A stretch of DNA of 20,475 nucleotides from CAIKZY01 sp044345075 (GCA_044345075.1 JBIJBU010000020.1:1-20475); one strand, 5' to 3'; counted from the stretch's first letter, positions 1 through 7,699 are shown. Numbers and translations are program-made. The notes: generated by a model not told the origin, from the letters alone.

Positions 1-861
1 GGTGGCCCACGCATCGCCGCCCCGGCGGGCGAGCTCGGAAAGGGAGTCGGCGAGGTCTCCCCAGCCGTGCAACTCCAGCACCGGACGATAAGCAGGAGTG
101 CTGCCGTAGAAGGCGATCTGCTGCCGCACGGCGTCGGCTGAGAGAGCCATCTCTGCATCGGTATCACCGCTCACGACGAAGCCCATCAGGCTCACGGCGC
201 AAGAATCATCCGCGCGATCCGCTGACGTCTGGCCTTCGACGATTGCCGGCACGGAGATCTCCTCAATGTATCGGCGAGTAGTGAACCCATGAAGGATCAC
301 GCCATCAGCGACCTCACCGGCAACGCGAGTCATGTCAGGCCCTACGGCCGCGATGTAAATGGGCGGTGCTCCGTAGGAGTGAGGCTCAGGCGAGAAGAAT
401 GGAGTCATCAAGGTGTGCTGGTAGTGCTCACCGACGAACTTCAGCGGCGTCTGGTCCTGCCATGCCGTCCAGATTGCCTTCAGGGCCTGCGCATACTCCC
501 GCATTCGCGCAGCAGGAGGACTCCAGGGCATGGAGAACCGACGCGTGATGTGCGGCTTCACCTGACTGCCCAGGCCGAGCATGAAGCGTCCGCCGGTAAG
601 TGACTGAAGGTCGTAGGCCGTCTGAGCGAGAGTCATGGGCGAGCGTGCGAAAGCGACCGCAATAGAGGTACCCACCTGCAAGGTGCTGGTGACCTCGGCG
701 GCGATGAGCAAGGGGAGAAAGGGGTCATGCTGCGCCTCGGAGGACCACAGTGCATCGAAGCCAGATGTCTCAGCCGCACTGGCAGCCGCCCGAATGTCCT
801 CGAGTCCGCCGTACGAACCTGTGCCGATGTTCGCGTCGATGCGCAAGGTGCTCCCAGTCAT
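1..861 (-). CDS. Luciferase-like (LLM) flavin/F420-dependent oxidoreductase, 3' end beyond window
   Basis: The minus-strand frame is open from the ATG at 861 to the window edge, giving 287 codons without a stop; the C-terminus is missing. The protein opens MTGSTLRIDANIGTG and continues with features of the LLM TIM-barrel family: GFDALWSSEAQHDPFLPL near residue 35, VGTSIAVAFARSPMTLAQ near 65, LTGGRFMLGLGSQVKPH near 90, and PPIYIAAVGPDMTRVAGEVA near 180. The GRFMLGLG and AAVGPxMxRxAGEVADG patterns are typical of actinobacterial F420-dependent LLM oxidoreductases, which usually reduce or oxidise carbonyl or alcohol substrates in the cytoplasm; the F420 preference is inferred from family only. 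The start follows an AAGGGA-like site. It begins 46 nt after the thiolase stop on the same strand, so the two are probably co-transcribed. Substrate unknown. Confidence 0.85.
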   Translation of the reverse strand, partial: MTGSTLRIDANIGTGSYGGLEDIRAAASAAETSGFDALWSSEAQHDPFLPLLIAAEVTSTLQVGTSIAVAFARSPMTLAQTAYDLQSLTGGRFMLGLGSQVKPHITRRFSMPWSPPAARMREYAQALKAIWTAWQDQTPLKFVGEHYQHTLMTPFFSPEPHSYGAPPIYIAAVGPDMTRVAGEVADGVILHGFTTRRYIEEISVPAIVEGQTSADRADDSCAVSLMGFVVSGDTDAEMALSADAVRQQIAFYGSTPAYRPVLELHGWGDLADSLSELARRGGDAWAT

Positions 862-907
862 CTTGAATCCCTTTCCCCGGGCTGCGACTGAGCCGGTTGG
901 CTGCGGA

Positions 908-2065
908 CTAGTTCAGCAACTCGAGGATCGTGGCATTCGCCATGCCGCCGCCCTCGCAGATCGCCTGGAGTCCGTAACGAGTGTTGGTGCGGCGCATGTG
1001 ATGCACGAGTGTCGTCATGACGCGTGCGCCGGATCCGCCGAGCGGATGACCGAGCGCCATGGCGCCGCCATTGGGGTTCGTCAACTCGACTGGCGCTCCC
1101 GTGTCCTTGAGCCAGGCTCCGAGCACCGAGGCGAAGGCCTCATTGACCTCGAAGGCGCCGATATCCGACAGGGAGAGGCCGCTGCGCTCCAGTGCCTTCT
1201 TGGTCGCGGGTATGGGCCCGGTCAGCATGATGATCGGGTCGACGCCGGCCAGGGCAAAGGTATGGAATCGTGCGAGTGGAGTGAGCCCGAGCTGAGCAGC
1301 CTTCTCCGACGTGGTGATGAGCAGCGCAGCGGCGCCATCGGAGATCTGCGAGGCATTGCCAGCCGTTACGACGCCGTTTTCCTTAAACGGGGTCTTCAAG
1401 GCGGCAAGCCCCTCGAGGCTCGTACCGCTTCGGATGCCTTGGTCTGCCGTGACCAGTCCATTTGCCGTGACGATAGGGATGATCTCCTCAGCGAAGAGTC
1501 CTGCTTCGGTGGCGGCGGTCGCGCGAGCGTGAGAGTTGACGGCGAGCTGATCAAGATCGGTGCGGCTAAGACCCCAGCGCTCGGCAATCATCTCGGCACT
1601 GATGCCCTGGGGAACGAGCTGGTCCTCGTAGCGTGCCAGCATGCGCGGGCCGAAGGGACCGTCACCGCCGACGGTGTTAGAGAACATCGGCACGCGCGAC
1701 ATGGACTCGACTCCGCCTGCGATTACCACGTCATATTGACCGGCGATCACTCCAGCAGCAGCGAAGTGAGCTGCCTGCTGACTGGATCCGCACTGGCGAT
1801 CGACAGTTACTCCCGGTACGGATTCTGGGAACCCGGCTGCGAGAGCCGCATTGCGACCGACGTTGAAGGACTGCTCGCCCACCTGAGAGACACAACCCCA
1901 GACCACGTCGTCAATGACGGCAGGGTCGATGCCGGTGCGCTCTACGAGGCCTTGGAGAACCATGGCGGAGAGATCGACGGGATTGATTCCGCTGAGAACT
2001 CCCTTCTCCGGCTTCCCGATACCGATGGGCGATCGGACTGCTCCCACGATGACTGCGTCGCGCAT
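908..2065 (-). CDS. Thiolase (acetyl-CoA C-acyltransferase, FadA type)
   Basis: This 385-residue protein has the usual length and full catalytic set of a degradative or biosynthetic thiolase. The nucleophilic cysteine is C92 in DRQCGSSQQA, the histidine is H340 in GGAMALGHPLGGSGAR, and the second cysteine is C370 in CEGGGMANA; NEAFAS (308-313) is also present. It cleaves 3-ketoacyl-CoA with CoA, or condenses acetyl-CoA units. The ATG at 2065 follows AAGAGGAG at good spacing. No FadB-type hydratase/dehydrogenase partner is adjacent; instead an LLM oxidoreductase follows 46 nt downstream. The upstream region is a divergent promoter shared with a phosphatase gene and carries an ACATCCGATGT palindrome, so regulation by a specific repressor or activator is likely. 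Chain length and substrate cannot be read from the sequence. Confidence 0.93.
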   Translation of the reverse strand: MRDAVIVGAVRSPIGIGKPEKGVLSGINPVDLSAMVLQGLVERTGIDPAVIDDVVWGCVSQVGEQSFNVGRNAALAAGFPESVPGVTVDRQCGSSQQAAHFAAAGVIAGQYDVVIAGGVESMSRVPMFSNTVGGDGPFGPRMLARYEDQLVPQGISAEMIAERWGLSRTDLDQLAVNSHARATAATEAGLFAEEIIPIVTANGLVTADQGIRSGTSLEGLAALKTPFKENGVVTAGNASQISDGAAALLITTSEKAAQLGLTPLARFHTFALAGVDPIIMLTGPIPATKKALERSGLSLSDIGAFEVNEAFASVLGAWLKDTGAPVELTNPNGGAMALGHPLGGSGARVMTTLVHHMRRTNTRYGLQAICEGGGMANATILELLN

Positions 2066-2138
2066 GTGTAGCTCCTCTTACTCAGCCTGGCGCCCCGTCA
2101 CGTGAAGGCCAGGAATCCATGTCACTGTGCAACGAAAG

Positions 2139-2149
2139 ACATCCGATGT
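2139..2149. promoter_or_regulatory. Palindromic operator candidate, copy A
   Basis: ACATC-C-GATGT is a perfect inverted repeat with 5-base arms. It lies 74 bases upstream of the thiolase start in the divergent region shared with the phosphatase gene. Near-identical sequences occur at 2282-2292, 7858-7866 (extended 7854-7868) and 13684-13698. The binding protein is unknown. Confidence 0.5.
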
Positions 2150-2162
2150 TGCCACTGACGTC

Positions 2163-2206
2163 ACTAGCGACTTAGGCTACGCCAGCTCGCCGCTAGTAGC
2201 CTTTTT
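2163..2206 (+). promoter_or_regulatory. Overlapping alternative hairpins, attenuator-like, ahead of the phosphatase gene
   Basis: Two perfect 7-bp stems share bases and cannot form together. Stem 1 pairs ACTAGCG (2163-2169) with CGCTAGT (2191-2197). Stem 2 pairs AGGCTAC (2174-2180) with GTAGCCT (2196-2202) and runs directly into five T residues (2202-2206), like a plus-strand intrinsic terminator. The layout resembles an antiterminator/terminator pair in the leader of the phosphatase transcript. No leader peptide or known riboswitch was recognised, and the promoter upstream is not identified. Confidence 0.4.
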
Positions 2207-2281
2207 GGACCTTGAATCTCACCGCAACGCTGACTTTTCTTGGCTCCGAGTCTAGTGAAGTAGTTTGCCCCCCGCAGTCAA

Positions 2282-2292
2282 ACATCAGATGT
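2282..2292. promoter_or_regulatory. Palindromic operator candidate, copy B
   Basis: ACATC-A-GATGT is a perfect inverted repeat abutting the proposed ATG (2293) of the phosphatase gene and 133 bases from copy A. A protein bound here would block initiation of the phosphatase transcript or ribosome loading on it. Confidence 0.5.
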
Positions 2293-3045
2293 ATGCTGAT
2301 GAGGATGAATACTTCCTGGAAGCCTTCCGGTGCCTACAACTGGCGCGATCTGGGAGGACTCCCCACCGTTGACGGTCGCTTCACTCGTCCTGGTCGACTG
2401 TTCAGGAGCGACACTCTCCAAGAGGTTGATGAGGCAGACGCTCGGCGGCTCGCCGACGAAGTCGGCCTGCGCACCATTGTCGATCTGCGACTTGCAGGCG
2501 AGGTGGTTCGAGAAGGTCGCGGAGCGCTCGAAGGCGAACCGTCTGTCCGTCATCTCAGTGTTCCGCTCATCAGCGTTGATCTCTCCGTGCCGGGAACAGC
2601 GGTTCCGCTCATCACGGCGGATATGCACATTCCGCACTACGTGGGTTTCCTGGAGGTGAGCGCTGACAAGTTCCGCGTGATCGCCGAGACTCTGGCCGCT
2701 GATGGGATCCCGGCTGTCGTGCACTGTGCCGCGGGCAAGGATCGCACCGGCGTCGTGGTGGCTGTCCTCCTTGACGCTGTGGGAGTAGAGCGCACCGCGA
2801 TCATCGACGACTACGTGCGTACCCGTGAGTTCTATCCGCAGGTGCATGCACGATTAGAGACACTGCCAAGTTACGGCGAGTACATCAACCTCCAGCCCCC
2901 CGAGGTTATGGACGCACGCCCAGAGACCATCGGCGGATTCCTCGATGGGCTGGTGGAGCAGTTCGGCTCAGGCGCGGATTTCCTTCGCTCCGTGGGCGTT
3001 GGTGACGACGTCATTTCCCGACTGCGTGCCGCACTCGTCGACTAA
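2293..3045 (+). CDS. PtpB-like protein tyrosine/serine phosphatase
   Basis: The product is about 250 residues. Its N-terminal block has NWRDLGGLPT (16-25) and RPGRLFRSDTL (32-42), and it carries the phosphatase signature HCAAGKDRTG with nucleophile C145 and R151 (C-x5-R). Order and spacing match the PtpB/IphP-like family (Mycobacterium tuberculosis PtpB, Rv0153c), whose members hydrolyse phosphotyrosine, phosphoserine or phosphoinositides. No signal peptide or membrane segment is seen, so it is predicted cytoplasmic unless exported by an unrecognised route. The start is uncertain: in-frame ATGs at 2293, 2299 and 2305 lack a strong SD site, and the upstream sequence has a palindrome ending at 2292. 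It converges on an SDR gene with a 19-base gap. In M. tuberculosis ptpB also lies beside an acyl-CoA dehydrogenase gene, fadE2. Confidence 0.88.
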   Translation: MLMRMNTSWKPSGAYNWRDLGGLPTVDGRFTRPGRLFRSDTLQEVDEADARRLADEVGLRTIVDLRLAGEVVREGRGALEGEPSVRHLSVPLISVDLSVPGTAVPLITADMHIPHYVGFLEVSADKFRVIAETLAADGIPAVVHCAAGKDRTGVVVAVLLDAVGVERTAIIDDYVRTREFYPQVHARLETLPSYGEYINLQPPEVMDARPETIGGFLDGLVEQFGSGADFLRSVGVGDDVISRLRAALVD

Positions 3046-3064
3046 CTCGACAGGCGGGGCAAAC

Positions 3065-3802
3065 TTACATGGATATGCCACCGTCGACCGGAAGCACTAC
3101 GCCCGTGACGTAGCCGGCCTCCTCGGAGCCCAGGAAACCGACTGCGGAGCAGATCTCTGACGGATGAGCAAAGCGGGCCATCGGAATTCCCGCGGCGATC
3201 TCCGCGAGCTTGTCGGCCGGTATTCCCGCCACCATGCGAGTCTCGGCGTTCGGCGAAATGGCGTTGACGGTGATGCCGAAACGGGCCAGCTCCTTGGCGG
3301 CAGTCTTCGTGAATCCGATGATTCCGGCCTTAGCGGTCGCGTAGTTGGCTTGTCCGGTGTTGCCGCGGATTCCTGAGTAGGACGTGACGTTGATGATGCG
3401 GCCATATCCACGTGCACGGAAGTGCGGTACGCAGGCACGGGTGAACTTGAAGGTTCCGCCGGCATGCACGTTCAGCACCGCATCCCAGTCGTCATCCGAC
3501 ATCTTCCACACGACGCCGTCGCGCAGGATTCCGGCATTGTTCACCAGGACATCGATGCGACCGAACTTGGCCATGGCCGTGTCGATCACTCGCTGGACGT
3601 CGTCGGTGTTGCTCACGTCTGCCTGGACCCCGGTTGCGCCTACTTCAGCACACGCTTGCTCAAGGACATCGCCGTCGAAGTCCACGGCGATCACGTTCCC
3701 ACCCGCATCTGCGAAAAAGCGAGCAAGCTCGAGTCCGATTCCGCGCGCTGCGCCCGTGATGATCACGGTCTGGCCGGTAAACGTGAAGGCAATATTCGAC
3801 AT
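3065..3802 (-). CDS. Short-chain dehydrogenase/reductase, FabG-like
   Basis: This 245-residue classical SDR has a cofactor loop TGAARGIG (16-23), NNAG (88-91), N111, catalytic S141, Y154 and K158, and a C-terminal VDGG motif. D41 after the second strand (VIAVDFDG) suggests NAD(H) rather than NADP(H), which is an inference from family rules. It probably oxidises a 3-hydroxyacyl-CoA or another secondary alcohol, or reduces the ketone. The ATG at 3802 follows GAAGAGGAG. The gene starts 54 nt downstream of the acyl-CoA dehydrogenase stop on the same strand, so the two likely form an operon carrying successive oxidation steps. Position 188-190 (ETR after SPNA) is the substrate-loop region and gives no clear specificity. 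Confidence 0.92.
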   Translation of the reverse strand: MSNIAFTFTGQTVIITGAARGIGLELARFFADAGGNVIAVDFDGDVLEQACAEVGATGVQADVSNTDDVQRVIDTAMAKFGRIDVLVNNAGILRDGVVWKMSDDDWDAVLNVHAGGTFKFTRACVPHFRARGYGRIINVTSYSGIRGNTGQANYATAKAGIIGFTKTAAKELARFGITVNAISPNAETRMVAGIPADKLAEIAAGIPMARFAHPSEICSAVGFLGSEEAGYVTGVVLPVDGGISM

Positions 3803-3856
3803 GTGCTCTCCTCTTCGGTGATTTCCCTTACCAAGCGTGTACTGAAGTACTCTGAA

Positions 3857-5002
3857 TCACAGACCCAGGTCGCGGCCGATGATCTCCTTCATGATTTCGT
3901 TCGTTCCACCCCAGATCTTGGTCACTCGCGCATCCATCCAGGCCTGGGCCACGCGGTATTCCCGCATGAAGCCGTAGCCGCCGTGCAGCTGCACGCAGGC
4001 ATCAAGGGCGTCATTTTGGATCTCCGCTGTCCAGTACTTTGCCTTGGCCGCATCAACAGCTGACAGCTCGCCCTCGGCATGTGCTTCGACGCATGCGTCG
4101 ACATAGGCCTGAGTGACGTCAATTCGGGTGTAGAGGTCCGCGAGCAGGAACTTGTTGTGCTGGAAGGTTCCGATTGCCTGGCCGAAGGCTTGGCGTTCCT
4201 TCGCGTAGACCAGGGTCTCATCGAGAATCTGCACCACGTGGGCGAGATTTCCCACTGCTGCGCCAACACGCTCCTGAGGCAATTGCTCCATCATCTGGAT
4301 GAACCCGCGATCTACCTCGCCGATGACGTTCTCATTCGGTACCCGAAGGTCCTCGAAGAAGAGTTCAGCGGTGTTTGCCTCCGGCTGGCCGACCTTGTCG
4401 AGCTTGCGACCGCGCTCAAATCCCTTCATTCCGGTTTCGACAGCGAACAAGGTGATTCCCTTTGCCCGCTTCTCCGGGCTTGTCTTCGCGGCGACGATGA
4501 CGAGATCTGCGGTATATCCATTGGTAATGAAAGTCTTCGATCCGTTCAGCACCCAGTCGTCTCCCGAGCGCACGGCACTCGTGCGCAGGGCCGCGAGGTC
4601 CGAACCGCCGGATGGCTCGGTCATGGCAACGGTCGAGAGAATCTCGCCCGAGCAGGCGCCAGGCAGCCAGCGCTGCTTCTGCTCGGTTGTGCCGTACTTG
4701 ACGATGTACGGGATCGTGACATCGAAGTGCATTTGAAAGCATGAGTTGAAGGCCATGGACGCGTGCGCGAGCTCTTCGCCGAGCACCGCATTGAAGCGGT
4801 AGTCCTGAGCATCGACACCGCCGAACTCCTCCGGTACCTCGAGCCCGAGAAGGTCATTACGACCGGCTTCGAGCCAGACTTCCCGGGCGATCTCCTTGTT
4901 CTCTACGAACTCGTGATAACTCGGCTCGAGGGTTCGCTCGACGAAGGTACGGACGCTCTCGCGGAATGCGGTGTGGTCCTCGTTGTAGAGCCTTCTGCGC
5001 AT
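3857..5002 (-). CDS. Acyl-CoA dehydrogenase, long-chain/isovaleryl type active site
   Basis: This flavoprotein has 381 residues. Family motifs are AMTEPSGGSD (126-135), GSKTFITNG (154-162), ERQAFGQAIGTFQ (269-281) and LHGGYGFMREY (339-349). The C-terminal motif is KIWGGTNEIM: the Glu used as base by medium-chain enzymes is G365. Instead E244 in QLPQER takes the position of the base in long-chain and isovaleryl-CoA dehydrogenases, so the enzyme should be active, with preference for longer or branched acyl-CoA (inference). The ATG at 5002 is preferred because GAGGGA precedes it; an upstream in-frame TTG at 5038 lacks such a site. It is divergent from a second acyl-CoA dehydrogenase, with a TetR-type palindrome between them, and heads a probable operon with the SDR. 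Confidence 0.92.
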   Translation of the reverse strand: MRRRLYNEDHTAFRESVRTFVERTLEPSYHEFVENKEIAREVWLEAGRNDLLGLEVPEEFGGVDAQDYRFNAVLGEELAHASMAFNSCFQMHFDVTIPYIVKYGTTEQKQRWLPGACSGEILSTVAMTEPSGGSDLAALRTSAVRSGDDWVLNGSKTFITNGYTADLVIVAAKTSPEKRAKGITLFAVETGMKGFERGRKLDKVGQPEANTAELFFEDLRVPNENVIGEVDRGFIQMMEQLPQERVGAAVGNLAHVVQILDETLVYAKERQAFGQAIGTFQHNKFLLADLYTRIDVTQAYVDACVEAHAEGELSAVDAAKAKYWTAEIQNDALDACVQLHGGYGFMREYRVAQAWMDARVTKIWGGTNEIMKEIIGRDLGL

Positions 5003-5057
5003 GATCCCTCGCTCGAATTCTTCCGAGAGGCTTCTCAAGGTGCCTCGAAGCCGCTAG

Positions 5058-5073
5058 ACTAACACGCGTTAGT
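5058..5073. promoter_or_regulatory. TetR-type operator in divergent acyl-CoA dehydrogenase promoter region
   Basis: ACTAACACGCGTTAGT is a 16-base near-perfect palindrome: 7 of 8 base pairs match, including six-base arms ACTAAC and GTTAGT. It lies between the divergent starts at 5002 and 5128. Palindromes of this size and position are the usual targets of TetR-family repressors in actinobacterial lipid catabolism, and a TetR gene (6323-6949) follows in the plus-strand operon. No second copy was found in this window. The pairing of this site with that protein is inferred. Confidence 0.65.
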
Positions 5074-5127
5074 TAATCCGTCGCCAGGTCTGCAGAATCG
5101 GGACGTGGCCTCCGCAGGGAGCATTCA

Positions 5128-6339
5128 GTGGAATTCGAATTCAGCCCCAAGGTCGTTGACCTTCAGGAGCGCGTGACCAACTTCTTGAACTCAGAGATTC
5201 TGGCCGCGGAGCCGGTCTACCAGGCGCAGAAGCTCGAGATCGGGCCTTGGGATACGCCGCCGGTGATCGAGGATCTCAAGGTGAAGGCTCGCAGCCAGGG
5301 CCTCTGGAATCTTTGGCTGCCCGGTGACCGTGGCGCCGGCCTCACGAATCTCGAATATGCCCCCCTAGCCGAGATCTCAGGACGAAGCCCATGGATCCTC
5401 CCTGAGGCGATGAACTGCTCCGCCCCGGACACCGGCAACATGGAGGTGCTTTACCACTTTGCCACCGAAGACGTGCGCGAGCACTGGCTGCCGCTGCTGC
5501 TTGACGGCAAGATTCGGTCGGTCTACTCGATGACCGAGCCCGCGGTGGCGAGCTCCGATGCGAACAACATCAGCCTTCGCATCACCGAGGAGGGCGACGG
5601 CTTCCGGGTCAAGGGGCGCAAGTGGTGGTCAAGCGGCGCGATGAGCCCGCATTGCAAGGTAGCGATCGTGATGGGTCTTTCGGATCCTGACGGAGAGCGC
5701 CACCGTCGTCATTCGATGATCGTGGTTCCGCTCGATACCCCTGGCGTGACCATCTTGCGTTCGACGAGTGTGTTCGGCTACAGCGACAGCGGCCATGGCG
5801 GTCACGCGGAGATCGAGTACGACTGCTGGGTGCCGAGAGAGAACCTCCTGGGCACGCTTCACGAGGGCTTCGCCATCGGCCAGGCTCGACTTGGCCCTGG
5901 TCGCATTCACCATGCCATGCGCCTCATCGGCATGGCCGAGCGCGCCTTCGACATCATGTGCGAGCGGGCCCAGACCCGATTCCCGTTCGGCAAGGCAGTC
6001 GCCGAGCAGGGCGTGTTCCAGGACTGGATCGCCGAGGCGCGAATCCGTATCGAGATGGTGCGCCTGCTCGTGCTCAAGACAGCCTGGCTCATGGATACCG
6101 TCGGCAACCGTGGAGCACAGATCGAGATCTCCGCGATCAAGGTTGCGGCTCCGAACATGGCTCAATGGGTCATTGATCGCGCGATCCAGACGTGCGGCGG
6201 TGGCGGCGTCAGCCAGGACTACCCGCTTGCCGAGCTCTACGCGCAATCGCGCATGCTCGGCATTGCCGATGGCCCTGATGAGGTTCACAAGATGAGCATC
6301 GCCCGTCGTGAACTTCGTCGGTATGCTCCGCAGCAGTAG
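5128..6339 (+). CDS. Acyl-CoA dehydrogenase, ACAD10/11-like (FadE2 type)
   Basis: The product has 403 residues. It shows YSMTEPAVASSDANN (133-147) for flavin/substrate contact, KGRKWWSSGA (162-171), ERAQTRFPFGKAVAEQG (279-295), a CGGGGVSQDYPLA segment (356-368) and the C-terminal DGPDEVH motif (381-387), where D384 replaces the Glu base region of classical enzymes. CGGxGVSxDYPLA plus ADGPDEVH is characteristic of the ACAD10/ACAD11 branch, some members of which act on hydroxylated acyl chains through a phosphorylated intermediate; whether that applies here is unknown. The GTG at 5128 follows GGGAG. The stop overlaps the start of the TetR gene, so the two are translationally coupled. Same-strand neighbours are the TetR and a HAD phosphatase gene; the TetR-type palindrome lies 55 bases upstream. 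Confidence 0.93.
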   Translation: MEFEFSPKVVDLQERVTNFLNSEILAAEPVYQAQKLEIGPWDTPPVIEDLKVKARSQGLWNLWLPGDRGAGLTNLEYAPLAEISGRSPWILPEAMNCSAPDTGNMEVLYHFATEDVREHWLPLLLDGKIRSVYSMTEPAVASSDANNISLRITEEGDGFRVKGRKWWSSGAMSPHCKVAIVMGLSDPDGERHRRHSMIVVPLDTPGVTILRSTSVFGYSDSGHGGHAEIEYDCWVPRENLLGTLHEGFAIGQARLGPGRIHHAMRLIGMAERAFDIMCERAQTRFPFGKAVAEQGVFQDWIAEARIRIEMVRLLVLKTAWLMDTVGNRGAQIEISAIKVAAPNMAQWVIDRAIQTCGGGGVSQDYPLAELYAQSRMLGIADGPDEVHKMSIARRELRRYAPQQ

Positions 6340-6949
6340 CCAAGGAGGGTCGGCTACGGCCGACGAGATTCGCCTAGCAGCGCTGGAACAGTTTGCCTCA
6401 GTGGGCTATGAAGCGACCACCATGCGAGAAATCGCGGGAAATGTCGGCATCAAGGCAGCCAGTCTCTACAACCACTTTGGCTCTAAAGAGGCCATGCTGT
6501 GGGATCTGACGCTTACTGCATTGAACGAGTTGACCGCGGGCTGTGAGCAGGCACTGTCTCGGCTCTCGGCCGATGCCCGCCATGATCAGCGACTTGCTGC
6601 CTTCGTGTCCTCGCATGTTGCCTACCATGCGAGCAACCGAAATCAGGCGCTCGTCGTCAACGGCCAGTTGGGTGCACTGTCGGCTCCGCACTTTCGTCAA
6701 GCGGTCAAGCTTCGGGCGTCGTACGAGGCAACCCTGCGCGATATCGTCGAAGCCGGGGTGCGTGACGGTGATTTCGAATCGCCCGATATTCGTGTCTCGA
6801 CGTACGCAATACTGCAGATGGGTGTTGCGGTGTCGACGTGGTTTCGCCCCGATGGTCAGTTGACGATCGAGGAACTGTGCGCGATCTACGTGCAACTCGC
6901 GGCTAAATTGCTCGCGGCACGTTCAGGGCCACGCAAGCGAGTTGGGTGA
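6323..6949 (+). CDS. TetR-family transcriptional regulator
   Basis: The protein is about 208 residues. The N-terminal helix-turn-helix is clear: ALEQFASVGYEATTMREIA is followed by GIKAASLYNHFGSKEAM, ending near residue 57. The C-terminal ligand domain is roughly 65-200 and similar in length to acyl-CoA-responsive TetR proteins. The start is uncertain. An ATG at 6323 and a GTG at 6308 both overlap the end of the acyl-CoA dehydrogenase gene and lack a good SD site. The strongest SD (AAGGAGGG, 6342-6349) lies downstream of both and faces only an in-frame ACG at 6356. It probably represses the divergent dehydrogenase operons through the palindrome at 5058-5073 and responds to a CoA ester; this is inferred from position. 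Confidence 0.9.
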   Translation: MLRSSSQGGSATADEIRLAALEQFASVGYEATTMREIAGNVGIKAASLYNHFGSKEAMLWDLTLTALNELTAGCEQALSRLSADARHDQRLAAFVSSHVAYHASNRNQALVVNGQLGALSAPHFRQAVKLRASYEATLRDIVEAGVRDGDFESPDIRVSTYAILQMGVAVSTWFRPDGQLTIEELCAIYVQLAAKLLAARSGPRKRVG

Positions 6950-7006
6950 GCAGGACGCGAAAGGATCCGGGACATCCATGGAGTCGAGGAATCGGAAAGG
7001 CGCGAC

Positions 7007-7699
7007 ATGAGGAATAGAGCCGAGGCGATCAAGGACATTCCGCAAGCGGTGCTGTTCGACTGGGATGGCACGTTGATTGACAGCGGTGACATCCTGCTGA
7101 CCTGCTGGCATGAGGTCACCACGCGTGTTCTCGGGGCACCATTTCCCATCACTGAAGAAGATCGGCGCAAGTTCCTCTCCATGCGGGGGGCTGACAGTTT
7201 CCCCTTGCTCAGTGATGATCCTGAGGTTGTTCGTGCACTCGATGACGGCTTCACCGACGCGTACCTTGCTCTCGCCGCCGATCACATCACTGCGCAGGAG
7301 GGCAGCGTGGAATTGGTCAAGGCGCTACGGGCGCGTGGGGTGCTTGTTGCCGTGGTGACCTCGAAGACCCGTCTTCGCATGGATCGGGATATGGAGATCT
7401 GCGAACTCGTGGGTGCCTTCGACATGGTGGTCACCGGTGACGATGTCACTCGGGCAAAACCGGATCCCGAGGGAGTGCTGGCGGCATTGGCACAACTCCA
7501 CGCGACTGCCGAGCGTTCGGTGATGGTCGGTGATGGTCCCGTGGACATCAAGGCCGGCCGGGCGGCGGGCACCATGACCGTCGGGATCTCCCACGGACTG
7601 CACTCAGGTGAGGAGCTCCGGGACGCGGAGCCAGATCTGCTCATCGAGTCACTGCTGCAATTGGGCTCGCTCTGGGGCCTGACGTCACTCCCTGATTAG
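7007..7699 (+). CDS. HAD-superfamily phosphatase (phosphoglycolate-phosphatase-like)
   Basis: This 230-residue protein has all four HAD motifs: FDWDGTLIDSG with nucleophile D18 and acid D20; VVTSKT (motif II Thr/Ser) near 118; the Lys of RAKPDPEG near 148; and MVGDGPVDIKAG near 172, carrying the metal-binding aspartates. A helical cap lies between motifs I and II (about 30-95). It hydrolyses a small phosphorylated metabolite in the cytoplasm; the substrate is not predictable. The ATG at 7007 follows GGAAAGG, 57 nt after the TetR stop, so it is probably the last gene of the dehydrogenase-TetR transcript. Together with the phosphatase at 2293 and the phosphotransferase genes that follow, this gives the region several phosphate-transfer enzymes. 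Confidence 0.9.
   Translation: MRNRAEAIKDIPQAVLFDWDGTLIDSGDILLTCWHEVTTRVLGAPFPITEEDRRKFLSMRGADSFPLLSDDPEVVRALDDGFTDAYLALAADHITAQEGSVELVKALRARGVLVAVVTSKTRLRMDRDMEICELVGAFDMVVTGDDVTRAKPDPEGVLAALAQLHATAERSVMVGDGPVDIKAGRAAGTMTVGISHGLHSGEELRDAEPDLLIESLLQLGSLWGLTSLPD

Noticed and set aside
635..2071. Long plus-strand open frame (478 codons) antisense to the thiolase.
   Set aside because: The minus frame has a complete thiolase catalytic set and SD; the plus frame has no family motif and is a by-product of GC-rich codon use.
3037..3051. GTCGA/TCGAC hairpin around the phosphatase stop codon.
   Set aside because: Only 5 bp and no T-run; not convincing as a terminator.
6971..6981. GACATCCATGG upstream of the HAD gene as a fifth copy of the shared palindrome.
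   Set aside because: The spacing between half-sites is one to two bases short and the right arm does not match.
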